64,000 nucleotides of DNA from Liolophura sinensis. Its lineage: Eukaryota > Mollusca > Polyplacophora > Chitonida > Chitonidae. This document shows, in pieces, positions 1 to 10,269 of the stretch. The notes below the pieces were generated by a model that was not told where the DNA came from, searched no databases, and saw only the letters and a list, made by a program, of their open reading frames with translations. Numbering within the stretch: position 1 is the first letter of the stretch; every line of letters begins with the position of its first letter. Location: contig NC_088305.1 in assembly GCF_032854445.1 (NCBI RefSeq), forward strand, positions 17,221,717-17,285,716. Reading direction: 5' to 3'. The position numbers were made by a program, and so were the translations under genes.

Positions 1-149
1 AATTTCAATGGTAAATATGCAAGTGCTGAGAACAGCTTGAGTGACAAGCATGCTGATATTGTGAGTTTCCTCCAAAACAAGCACCATAACAGCCTAAAAC
101 TAGAGTCACAATTCAAAGTCGCCATTCTCATCTGGGTTACGCAGCAGAT

Positions 150-2790
150 CTAGGCCAAATGAGCTCTGTCAAAGTCTTCCTTTTTGAAGGTTCCAAAAGT
201 GGCTACTCGATTCTCATTTAAGGAGCTGAACTGATTAGCTACGGATACTAAATCTATGGCATCAGTGCGCTCCTTGTGGGACAGTCAGAATTGCCAAATT
301 GTTGAATCGACACTGGTTCATTGACGATCTAAGCCAGCTCTTTAAGCGACGGGCTGTAGAAAAGGATCTTTCACCCACAGCGTCGGTGGCTGGATTGACC
401 AAAATGAGTCTCATCAAAACTTCAACTTCTGAAACCAAACATTTATTCCCCAGGCTGAGTTGAATATAAGCTGAGTAGATATCTCGAAAACAGGCGTAAG
501 TCTCATTTGGCAACATTGCCTTGAACAGTGTCAGCTGGGACTCAAATTGGAAGAGGTCAATATCGCCACTATACTCACTCTCAACGAAAGCCAACTCTGC
601 CGCATAGTCCTCTCCGTTTAGGCAATTCATGAGCAGACTCTCCATCTCTGCATAGGCCTGAACCCTGGCTGCTCAAAGCGGCTTTTGATAGCATTAACAG
701 AGAGGTCAATCGCTTCAAAATATATCCTGCGGTATCGATCTTCGCATGTTCTGGGAAACGTTGCTTCCCCTTCACCAACTTCAAATCTACGTGGGGCCGA
801 CCGGTTTCTTGGTAGCGATGGTTTAGCTATTTCGTGCTCAGTAGCTTTGCTGTTGACAACAGCGTAGAATGCACTGAAATTGTCATCAGTTCTCACATTC
901 TGTAGAACACTAACGACAAGCTCTGCGTTACGTTGACCATTTACTGCCGAGAGTTTGCCCTGCTGCAATGTTTTGGACAAATTGTCAGTATGACTGTATA
1001 TCCTCTGTCCCAAGTTCAATGCAAAAAAATAATCAAAACTCTCCATTTGAGCCTTCACGCCTATTATTCTGGCTCGCATTTCAGAATCTAGTTTGCCCTC
1101 CAAACATTCATCCCATTCTAACTGAAGCGCATCATAGTTTTCTAGGATGCGTTTGTAACTTTCAGCTCGGATTGTCCATCTAGTTGGACACAAAACTTTG
1201 AGCCCAGGTGTGTCCAGTTGCATCTCGGCCTTGAGTTGTTCCAGTTTTTCCTGGCGTTTAGGAGAAAGCTTTATTAGTTTACAGATTTCTCTGGTTGTGT
1301 CCATGGCATCGCGTAGCAGCTTGCAGCCACTAGTTGTATCCTTTACGGCCAAACTAAGTGCGTGCCCATGACAGTGAGTGAAATGTGCATTCACTGATTG
1401 AGCCTTGATTTGAGCAGCCACACCATTTTTGCACCCGGCCATAGGTCCCCCAGCATCGTAGCACTACCCCCTGCAGTTATTGAGNNNNNNNNNNNNNNNN
1501 NNNNNNNNNNNNNNNNNNNNNNNNNNNNNNNNNNNNNNNNNNNNNNNNNNNNNNNNNNNNNNNNNNNNNNNNNNNNNNNNNNNNNNNNNNNNNNNNNNNN
1601 NNNNNNNNNNNNNNNNNNNNNNNNNNNNNNNNNNNNNNNNNNNNNNNNNNNNNNNNNNNNNNNNNNNNNNNNNNNNNNNNNNNNCACTGCCCCCTGCAGT
1701 TATTGAGAGACAGATCCAGTCTTGTTAAGGTGTCTTTAATAGCGCCGACAATAGTGTCTGCGTTTATGTTAGGGATGTGGTAAAACCCAACAAAGTCTTC
1801 ATGTGGCTCTAAGGCTTTGTCAATCCACCTCAGACAGACTGTTAATTGCTCTTTGTTTGATATATCTGTGCATTCATCTGAGAGAATAGCGAAAAATCCA
1901 GCAGACTTTATCGATGTTGCAATATCTTTCACTATGATGTTGGCCATGATTTTGAGTAACTCATTTTGGATATCATGGGAGGTATATTTGCCAGTTTTTT
2001 TTTTTCTAACCATTTCAAAATAGATGGGTCATCGATTGCCCTGAGTTTCAAAATCTGTATAAAATTGGAGTCTTCGTCTGTGCTGCCTTGCAGTAAAAGC
2101 CCCTGTCTCCCCATCAGCCTAAGGTTCTCTAAAATCTTCACTAAAATGGAGCGGTTCCACTTTTTTTCAGCTGCTAGTGCAGTATCCAACCGCTCTCCGA
2201 TATCTCCACATTGTTGTGGTAACTCAACGCTCTGAACAGCTAGTTTGTGGCACTGGGATTTCTGATGATCACGGAATTTTTCAAGGGCTTTTTTCCAGTT
2301 GGAAAATCCATTTATGAGAAATGCCTTCTCGGCATTTTTGGCGTTACCAAGTTTGCGCTGCTCGTCAGCAGTGACACAAGTGTGACATAATACAGTGTCA
2401 TTATATTCCAGATAATGCAGCCAAGAAAAGGCTTTGAACCACTGAGGTTGAAAAGATCGCTGCTGTTTCCCGAACATCCTGTTTGGGAAATTAAAATTTG
2501 ACGGCTGGTTAGGCGAAGTAGAGACTGGCTCACGCATAGCCATACCATCCAACGAATGGGGACTATCGGCATTAGGACCAGATTTTTGGGTGGCAGGTGT
2601 TGTTTCTGAAAGCTCACCGGCCGTAGTGGACTCGGTCTTCTCCGCAGTTTGCCCGTGTGAGGTACATGGCTGGCTCTCATCATCAGCGAGTGTCGGAATT
2701 TCGTCAACACGCTGTGATTTTGAGGCGAAAAAAGAAGCTATATCAGGCTGTAAGCTTCGCTTTTTTTTTTGCTCCTGCGTTTTGTGACAT
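150..2790 (-). pseudogene. hAT-superfamily transposase (ZMYM/TTF-type), broken, with an N gap
   Basis: This is a cut-and-paste DNA transposase of the hAT group with the usual order of parts. A lysine-rich N-terminus (about 2700-2790) is followed by a TTF-type zinc finger (about 2230-2450, Cys and His in LCHTC and SQCHK). The catalytic block has ILSDECTD near 1870 and the conserved CRGQ motif at the N gap. CPTRW lies near 1170, and the C-terminal dimerisation domain (GERSFSTARRLKSWLRSS) lies at 300-400. I start it at the ATG at 2788-2790 and end it at the stop at 150-152, after the typical VATFG segment. Frame changes occur at an A-run near 2761-2770, at an 11-base A-run at 1995-2005, near 640-660 and near 275. 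The two A-run changes could be decay or sequencing slippage. I did not find terminal inverted repeats. The family assignment is firm; the copy is not functional as written. Confidence 0.9.
1485..1684. other. 200-N assembly gap, probably of zero or negative size
   Basis: Exactly 200 Ns lie inside the hAT gene. The 23 bases before the gap (1462-1484) recur just after it (1685-1707) with one mismatch. Merging the two copies restores an unbroken hAT reading frame through CRGQ. The Ns therefore most likely mark two contig ends that were not overlapped, rather than missing DNA. Confidence 0.85.
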
Positions 2791-4137
2791 TTAAATGTTG
2801 GTGCGTTTTTGAAAGCGACACTGAGACACTCAGTCTATCTATAGACCTGACATAGACTACGTCAAAGCTGCATGTATGGGTAATACAACCATATAGCTGC
2901 CGGAACGCCTCTGAAGTTCACCTTGGCTCAGAACACTTCACTAGGTATTTTTGGGGTTTGACCTGCAGCGCCATCTATACATCCGGTAAAATGCTTATTA
3001 ATTTGCACAAAAACAGTTCAAACTAGATAAATGGCAACATCAGTGTTATGCTGTCCGTTAAAAGAGCGAGGCCTGCATGTTATGATGTCAACTTTATAGT
3101 TTACTTCCGTGAAAACTAAAGCTCAAAAGAGAGATAAAGAGTGATTGGTGTTGTTGTCTTAACGTACCGGTATCGAAATCCGGTACCTCTGCAATCCCAC
3201 TGTTCATCAGATCGCGACGCAAAGCCTCCATGGAAAATGGAGTCATGTTAAACGTTACGGTACAGTACTGACTATGTGGCCCTGGCCCCGTAAAATATCA
3301 GATCAATAATAATGCCGCAACTAAATTTTAATTTCATTGAACTTGGAATGTTTGTGGACATTTTTAAAAAACATTTGGTTAGGAAAAAATGGGGGGGGGG
3401 GCGGGGCTCAGCCCCCCACCAGCGCCCCCTGTTCTGCGGCCCCTGGGGCGTGGTTACCTGCAATTTCGCCTGGGTTGATAGCAATCATAGGTAGAGTCAG
3501 AGCTTGCCGTTACGGTTATGTTCATATAAAATAGTGAAATACTTTCGTAATGTCGAAAGAAGAGTAAACCATTTTCAGGCGTCTTTGTAATGGAAGAATA
3601 GTATTCCAGAAAATCGAAGAGCGTATCCAAGTGCTACATTTACTTGATACAACAGACCATACACAGTTCCCGAAACGTGACATTTAAAAATTCAGTGCAG
3701 TTTTTGTCATGGTTAACCTATTTTCTTGAAAAAAAAAATTTAAAAACGCTTAGCCATAGCTGAAAGAAAGTTACCCAGTTAAAGAAGACGCTCGGTCGAA
3801 CTGGGCCCTTTTCCTCCACTAATAACAAATCTATTTGAAGACCACAGGGGAAGAAAGACAGTAGTCACCTACTTGTTAAATGCTGGAAATTAGATTTTTA
3901 AATTTTAAAGTCTGTAGTATTTAACAAAATGACAGGAATTACAGTTTCTTTTTATAGATTTATAGAATAGTCATCTGGGAATTGTTGTCCACCTGCATTT
4001 TTACTCAAGCTGTTTGTCAAGATCACGTCTTAAGTCTACCGATTGAATTAGTGACACCCTCTACCTAGCCATGAGATCGGGAGTTCAAACCCAGCTTATG
4101 CCGACTTGTCTGCGCTTGATTTTACATGCGTCTGATG
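2791..4137. other. Intergenic stretch, no gene recognised
   Basis: I see no convincing coding region here. A run of G followed by GC-rich sequence lies near 3391-3440 and separates two AT-rich parts. Short open frames on both strands around 3272-3534 mirror each other across this run and look like chance. The hAT 5' terminal inverted repeat may lie near 2800-2880, but I could not identify it. Confidence 0.5.
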
Positions 4138-4425
4138 TTATGACTGTAATGTGAAGCTTTGGATTTACCCCGAACTTAGCATATTTCGGTCATATGGTGG
4201 TGGTGATCACGTTTTAGAATGTACGCTATATACAATGTGGCAGGGCGATTCAATGTCACCAAAGTGCTGCCACCACTGATTCATGCCGCCGACGACACCC
4301 GGCATGACACCTCACCCAGTCACTAGTTCTTAACATCTTTGGATTCGACTCAACCCAGCTGGTTTGACCCTGAGTGTCCCCACATACGAAACAGACATTC
4401 TACCACTAAGCCATCCCAGCGGGTC
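4138..4425 (-). repeat. tRNA-derived SINE
   Basis: Read on the minus strand from 4425, the sequence opens like a tRNA gene. An A box reads TGGCTTAGTGGTAGAATGTC and a B-box-like GAGTCGAATCC follows about 50 bases later. A body of about 200 bases passes through CACTTTGGTGACATTGAATC toward 4138. There is no true anticodon stem, so this is a SINE head and not a functional tRNA. Exact ends and target duplications were not resolved. Confidence 0.6.
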
Positions 4426-4803
4426 TTTATTCCGGTCTTTATCTGAATTTCACCCATCGTAATAATATACTGACTTATTTCCAGCTGCTTGTTTCCTATT
4501 ATTTAAACAATACTGACAAGAAATAACCCGACTCACGCATATCTTTTTCAAAACAGATTGGAACATTCTTGTTTAGGTTCTGTACAGTGAAACGTAATGT
4601 GTGATAATGAAGTCACCCAAAATGTCTTTCATAGCAAAGAACGTTTGTGGCAAGATCTGTATCATAACGAGTAATATTCAACAAATTAAGCTCTGTCACA
4701 AACTCCCAATAACTCAATGTTTATCATCATTCACGAAAAGGATAAAACGTCACCAGTGACTCAACTGGGAATGTGATCGCAAAGACCGACAAAGCCTCAC
4801 AAA
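4426..4803. other. Short intergenic stretch, nothing recognised
   Basis: This AT-rich sequence separates the SINE from the DUF7869-like gene. No open frame, repeat or structured RNA stood out. Confidence 0.5.
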
Positions 4804-6159
4804 TCAAGAATCAGATGAGGGATTCTCATGAAACAAGTCTTGGACAATTATTCCTGCATGAGGAAGATTCTCAAAAAAAGAGAAATTGTCTGGATGACAG
4901 AAACTTTTCAGGACTTTTAAGTCGTTGTATTTTGCTTCACTGATGGGAATAGGTTCGCTGTAGAGTTTTGCAGGATCGCCCACATCCACTTCATTCTGCC
5001 TAGCTTTGGTACGTTTAATAAGGACAGCAGACTGCATGACACCATGCCAATTGTCCCGGTAAAACATAATCATAGGAGAGTCCTTTTTGAAGACTAATTC
5101 ACGAATTGGTCTTGACGGAACTGGGCATGTTGCCTTAAATTTTCCTTTAAGTAGAGCACAAAAGTTAAAGAAATCCTCCTGCGTCATCTCCACAACATTG
5201 TATGGTGATGGTCTTGCTCTGGCGGAACGCATCTCCTTAACCCAGTCAACTGGAAGCTCTGCTGGTGCCTTCTTGTTGATAAGGCGAAAGTCGCGGTCAC
5301 ACTCCATATAAGAATGACCACGGACAGGGAAAGAAACTTTAACTGTTTCAAATCTGTTCCAAAAGTGAACTTGTGCATAGAGAAATCTAAAGATAGTGGG
5401 GGACAGAATAAGAACTACACAAGAGTCACAGAATAGCTCCAGGTGTTTCACATCTGGTGAAACATACGTTTTGATAAAATGCGACAACATTGAAGCTACA
5501 TCATCTGCCCCCCCCTCTTACCGATGGTCTCATCATATGCATAAATATATACATTATCACCAGCCAATTCATGAATATTAAAGAATGGAGAGAAAGCTGG
5601 CGGCGGTAGAAAACATCATTAGTTGTATGATTAGGCATGTGTAGTTCCTGTTGAAAATCAAACGCAATAGCCAAAGTCTCCGGATCGCTCTTAGCCTTCT
5701 CTTTTGCTGCCCTCTTCCGTGTGTAGAATATTTCTGCTTTGCGGTGGTGTAGTTCCTTCTCCGCCTGCAGTCTAGCTTGCTCCCGAAGAGCTTCGTTGTT
5801 ATTTGGTGACTCTGCTAATGTGGTTTCCGAAGCTTTTAGTTTCGCCAAAATCTCATCACACTTTGAACAAGTGTCTGCTCGTGGGTAACCGAATGAAATG
5901 TTGAAATTTTTGTTGAAAATTGTCCTGTAAGATTCATAAGATAAACTCTCATTTGGATTATGTTCCTTGAATAAATTAAACATTTTTGAGAGCTTCAGAG
6001 TTTCCGGCAAATAGAGACGACGAGTTTTCCCCCAACTATAGTGAGACTGTCTTCCCTTGAAAGATTGAATATGTCCTATAATCTTCTGCTTCTGATCAAC
6101 GGTAAGCTTGTGAGGGTGGTTATAATGCTTTCCTCTCTGGTCCTTAGGGGGAAATCCTA
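4804..6159 (-). pseudogene. DUF7869-like multicopy protein, broken copy 1
   Basis: Two open pieces, 5501-6159 and 4804-5490, lie in different frames. The first has a basic stretch (RGKHYNHPH), then FKGRQSHYSWGKTRRLYLP, a CSKCDEI pair of cysteines and a long charged helix. The second continues with LELFCDSC, then TIFRFL, SFPVRGHSYMECDRDF and a C-terminal region. In proteins I recall from this invertebrate family, DSC is followed by GGQNKN; here that motif lies inverted (5398-5418). The 5' edge is a plausible splice acceptor (TTCTTCCATAG then G at 6159). The family is often repetitive and may be a transposase with an RNase H fold, but its function is not established. A second partial copy lies at 14991-15222. 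Confidence 0.65.
5398..5418. other. 21-bp in-frame microinversion within the DUF7869-like gene
   Basis: The gene lies on the minus strand, where this segment reads VVLILSP in place of the expected motif. The same bases on the plus strand encode GGQNKNY in phase. Flipping the 21 bases gives DSC-GGQNKNY-TIF with no change of frame. Flanking GT and AC dinucleotides are symmetrical, so the breakpoints could lie anywhere from 5396 to 5420. Confidence 0.85.
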
Positions 6160-6189
6160 TGGAAGAAATCATAAGCCATGACAATCTCT

Positions 6190-6476
6190 AGACTCTTCGT
6201 ACGGCCATTGCGGCAAAGTCTCACCAGATACCGGTCCTCTCTCTCGGTGGTCTTTCGTGGCCGACCAGACCTCGGTCTAGGCGTCGGCACACCCGTCTGT
6301 CGGTGTCGCTTAAAGATTTTGGAGACGGCTCCCTGAGTGACACCAAGAGCTGCTGCAATGTCCTTCTGTTTTGCTCCAGCCAGGCTCATACCAACGATAC
6401 GGTTGCAGACTGCAGCACTCAGTTGACGTCTCATGATCACAGCAGTATTGTTGGAAACACTCTGGAGCACTGGCAT
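6190..6476 (-). pseudogene. Tc1-like transposase, N-terminal stub
   Basis: The fragment encodes the paired-like DNA-binding region of a Tc1/mariner transposase: RIVGMSLAGAKQKDIAAALG (first helix-turn-helix), TQGAVSKIFKRHRQTG, the GRPR AT-hook and the REDRYLVRLCR second domain. It stops before the catalytic DDE core. It runs open into the neighbouring DUF7869-like exon, but a splice acceptor lies at that junction, so I read them as separate. The Kolobok-like element begins only seven bases beyond its 5' end, so its upstream part has been cut away. A likely start is the second Met (MRRQLS). Confidence 0.8.
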
Positions 6477-6483
6477 GCCTTAA

Positions 6484-8471
6484 GGGGGTATGTGGGTCAA
6501 TTATGGTTTTCTGGTTTCTTAAATAGATACAAAGTGCCAAACCTGGTTAATAAGATTGGGCATGAAAAATATTCTTGACCAGCATAGTTATTTATATACG
6601 GTTGCCATGGTAACCGAGGAAGCTCATTAAATGTGCGTAAACTTCTTAGCAGCTGCAGGGTCCACAATTTTGGTCCAATTTCAGTGTAGTTTTTTTTTTA
6701 GAGTTCCAGGATGACTGCATCTGTGCCATAAACCTCCCAGAAAATATATCATAGCAATACTTTGTTTTCATATTACTTTTTAGTCAGTCGGCTAATTTTC
6801 ATAATCCAATTTTAAGAACACCTTCTCATATTACTGGGTTGTGTTACAAACTTTGAAATTTTTAGAGGTTTATTGCACAAACACTCATCTCTGGAATATA
6901 TCCTGAAAATTTCAAGCCAAAATCTCCAAGAATAAGAAATCTAGAGCTGCCAAGGAATTGAAAAACATGTAAAAACGACAAACGAGCAATTTGCATTTGA
7001 AAAATCTTTACCGATTTCACAAACAGTTGCATTTATTTAGGCCAGTTAAAATGCCCCAGATTCATAAAGTGTGCCCTCTTGTTCATTGGACTGTTCCTGC
7101 TGCTTAAGTCTGTGCTGTCTTTTGCTCTGTCTGATCTTTTTAGTGATCTCTGAGACCTTTGTCAAGCTTGAGCTAATTCGTCTACCGTCCCGATTTTTGT
7201 AGCCGAGTCCTGAATAGACACTATCATAAATTCCTAACAGTTCTAACACTTTGCGCCTTCCCATTTTCCCCTCCCCATTTTCCCCTCGTTAAACTGGATG
7301 ACTGCATCCGCAAAAGCAAAGGACAATCCCCTGAGGCCACTGAATTTCTCCTTTGGGCATCTTTGCCAAATCAGACTGTTGATAGACTCACAATTGTTCT
7401 GCGTATGTCCATCCAAGCACCGTTTGAGCAGAGATTCCTGGAAAGCCGTGTGTAAATTGGCTTGATAGTGTCTATAACAGCTTGTGGAAGAGGAGTTTTA
7501 TGGTTGTAAGGCCCCCTTGTACTGTCCTGTTTAGCCTGCTGCCACTTACACCAGGTTTCTTTATCTTGAGGGCAATACTGGTGCTGGGGATCTTCGTCCG
7601 TGCTGGCACTGTGGTACAGGCCAGCAAGAATTTCGCGCTTCATTCCTTCAAGGTTTTGCTTGTTACGCCTGATTGCTAGTCCGTAATAAATCTGAAGTTT
7701 GTCAATGACTTTATCTGTCAATCTCCCCCTCCCACCAATAGTTTTGTTATCGGAAAGTTTCTTTTTTCATTTGTCTTTTTCAAATTTCGAAGTGCTGTTC
7801 CCATTCTTTTTTGCACATGTCCAACACACTCCAACTTTTGATTTCCACATTATCACCGTATGGTTTTCCTTCTCGCTTACATTAGAAAATGATTTTGAGT
7901 CGCCACCTCCAATGTATTCTGTATATCTCAGGCTTCTCACAGCCACGGATCTAGAATAAATGTTTTTTACTCCGATTGGCTCCATCGCTGCTGCAGATCC
8001 ATCATGATTTATAGTACATTTGTGGTTAGCCTTCCACTGCAGGTATGATACTGACTCTTTATCCTTTGATTCCCAACCTCACAATAAAGGTCCTTTGATT
8101 GGTCAACACGGAGGCAGTTAGCATTACTCAATGGAGATAAACAGCCAATGGGAATCCAGTTTACTTATATTTTGGGGTAACTCTTGTGAGTTGTGGAGAA
8201 TTTAATTCTGCGCATTTTGGTGCAAAAATTATGTTTCCACGCCTTCTAGAACGGATTCTGTGGGGTTTTTCAGTTTGTTTACTTTCAGTTTTGAAGACCA
8301 GCAAATGTAAACAACATTTAGAAGTGATATTTTCCTATTTTGGGCTTTTTTGTTCAAGAAAATACTTTATTTATACTTTATTTATTGTTTGCATATTAAA
8401 CCATTCATTGTGGCAAAAAAAAAAGTTGATATTTTTGTCAGAAATGCAGTGTTACAGACCCACATACCCCC
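6484..8471 (-). mobile_element. Kolobok-like DNA transposon, TTAA target duplication
   Basis: A perfect 15-bp inverted repeat bounds the element: GGGGGTATGTGGGTC at 6484-6498 and its complement at 8457-8471. Each end is flanked by TTAA (6480-6483 and 8472-8475). Remnants of a Mutator-like-domain transposase lie inside on the minus strand. TTAA duplication is shared by Kolobok and piggyBac; the interior protein is not piggyBac-like, which favours Kolobok. At about 2 kb it is short and lacks the N-terminal part of the protein. It inserted immediately beside the Tc1 stub. Confidence 0.75.
7046..8060 (-). pseudogene. Kolobok-like (Mutator-like domain) transposase, decayed C-terminal half
   Basis: Recognisable segments appear in order on the minus strand. 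The first is a zinc-binding-type WKANHKC..H stretch near 8040. Next come RSLRYTEYIGGGDSKSF near 7910 (D of GDS probably catalytic), YYGLAIRRNKQNLEGM near 7690 and STDEDPQHQYCPQDKETWCK near 7590. LLKRCLDGHTQNNCESINSL near 7390 and IWQRCPKEKFSGLRGL near 7350 follow. The C-terminal basic tail ends at 7046. Frame changes separate the 7767-7985, 7371-7721 and 7046-7410 parts. I recall this motif set from proteins annotated as Mutator-like transposase in cnidarians and molluscs. The N-terminal region is missing. Confidence 0.7.
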
Positions 8472-8750
8472 TTAACCGAGCTTTTATAAGAGTTACAAGG
8501 TTAAATTATAATCATGTCTGCGTACATGACTTTTTCACTGAGAAATGGATGGTCATGCTTTGTCCCAACTGTAATTTTGCTCAGGTGACACAAGCAATAA
8601 TGGTGTGTATGAGTTGAAAGGGGACATAATCCACTACATTTTCCACCCAAACAAGAATGTGTGCATTCAATGTAAGGCGCACAAAAGTATGTTTCTGATA
8701 AATGCTATCATCAGTGAAAACAATATTCCAAACTTTTTTCCAGGACTGTA

Positions 8751-10263
8751 CTATCCAAAAAAAGAAACGCATAACCCGGTTTTTTGCGGAGGTGATGCAG
8801 TCTTTTCAATTATGCATAACTAAATAAGAATTGCTATTCTGCAAATATTTTTTTACACAGATTAAGGAAGGGTCCATATCTAGACAACAAGGCCATCAAC
8901 TTGAGGTAAGACACTCACAATGAGTCTCACACTTGAGTGGAATGTCAGTATCTGTTGTGACCACCACGGGCACGAATAACAGTTCTGACACGCCTTGTCA
9001 TGGACTGGATGAGACGCTGGATAGAGGCCTGGGGAATGTTCTGCCACTCCTCCTGCAAACATGCAACTTGCTCTTGAAGCGGTTGAGGTTGACGTTGGCG
9101 TAGACGTCGATCAAGTTCATCCCACAGATGCTCAATTGGGTTAAGATCCGGGAAACGGGACGGCCAGGGTAGCACATTTACATTGTTTTCGGCGAGGAAG
9201 TCCCTTGTAACACGTGCCGTGTGCGGTCTGGCGTTGTCCTGCCGGAACAACTCCCGCTGAACGTCAATGACAGGTAAGAGGTGTGGCTGCAGGATGGTGT
9301 CTCGGTAGCGTACGGCCGTAAGATTTCCCTGAACGTGGACCAGATTTGTACGACCAGTATACGATATTGCTGCCCACATCATCACGCTCCCTCCACCAAA
9401 TCTGTCCACTTGGCGTACGCAGTTAGGGGCATAACGTTCGTGAGCACGTCTGTATACCCGGTTTCTACCATCACGTCTCTGCAATAGGAATCTTGACTCA
9501 TCACTGAACCAAATGCGTCGCCAGTTGCGTAGATTCCATGCAGTCACGTTGTTACACCATCGGATTGTCGGCTTGAGGACGCAGCACGATCCCAACATAG
9601 GGCCTCCTGGCTCTCAGTCCATGTTCCCTCAGCCTGTTCTGCACTGTCTGACCTGATATCCTCTTCAGTCCCGGTATGCTGGCTGCTGTGCTTTCAGCTG
9701 TAGCACAACGGTCACGCAAATGGAGGACCCTTATGTAGCGATCTTGAGCTGCTGTAGTGACACGTGGTCGACCTGAACGCCGACGGTCATTTGTTGTCCC
9801 AGTATTGTTGTAGCGGGCAGCAAGCCATGAAATCGTGCTCTGGCTGACGTGTAGACGCCTAGAAATGGACGATTGGGACTCTCCAGCTTGAAGTCTTCCA
9901 ATGGCAATATTTCTTGACAGTGTCAAGACGTGGCATGTTGAATCCGCTTGAAAACACCACTTGAAAGACGCCGATTTCCGGCCCGAAGTTGCGGTTTTAT
10001 AGTCACACACTGCATGCTTTCCATGCGTAAGTTCGGCGTGTAAGACTGCACGTGATGCAGTGTGGTGCTGTATTTTTTACTTCTTCCAAAAACGGCTTCC
10101 AAACTCAACATTTTCAACCAAGAAATGTTTTGAGGAATAAAATGTGTGCTAACTGTGACTATTAACAATATTAAAACACATTTTGCTCATGAAATGAAGA
10201 CAAAATGTATTTATTTCATTTTAAAATAAAACAAAACACCTATGCGTTTTTTTTTTTGGATAG
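8751..10263 (-). mobile_element. Tc1-like transposon B
   Basis: Inverted ends begin CTATCCAAAA and contain an A-run followed by AAACGCATA; the left copy starts at 8751 and the right ends at 10263. TA dinucleotides flank both ends (8749-8750 and 10264-10265), as expected for Tc1/mariner. The element is 1,513 bp, a usual size for the family, and contains one transposase gene on the minus strand. Confidence 0.85.
8945..9936 (-). pseudogene. Tc1-B transposase (DD34E), frameshifted
   Basis: The gene opens with the typical MPRL start at 9934-9936. It then shows two helix-turn-helix regions with GRLQAGESQSSISRRL and GRPRV, and the catalytic core with WFSDESRF, RQDNARPHTA and DLNPIEHLWDEL. It ends in RARGGHNRY. 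All three catalytic acids are present. One frame change lies just after the start codon, before the NIAIGRL segment. Another lies near 9590 between RARRPYVG and the RWCNN segment. Length and layout otherwise match an intact Tc1 transposase of about 330-340 residues. Confidence 0.9.
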
Positions 10264-10269
10264 TATATA

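Noticed and set aside
1391-2013. Open frames that run through the N block on both strands
   Set aside because: The apparent openness is made only of unknown bases. The real hAT frame is recovered by overlapping the duplicated flanks.
3312-3534. Small frames around the G-run near 3400
   Set aside because: They mirror each other across strands and read through low-complexity G/C sequence.
4370-4425. A genuine tRNA gene (also near 14600-14655 and 24199-24290)
   Set aside because: A and B boxes are present but the cloverleaf cannot be formed and each is followed by a SINE body.
6144-6476. Fusion of a Tc1 DNA-binding domain to the DUF7869-like protein
   Set aside because: The frames differ after the junction and a splice acceptor (CTTCCATAG) lies exactly there, so the Tc1 stub most likely sits in an intron or flank.
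6484-8471. Calling the TTAA element a piggyBac
   Set aside because: The internal protein has no piggyBac landmarks and matches the Mutator-like-domain type, so Kolobok fits better.
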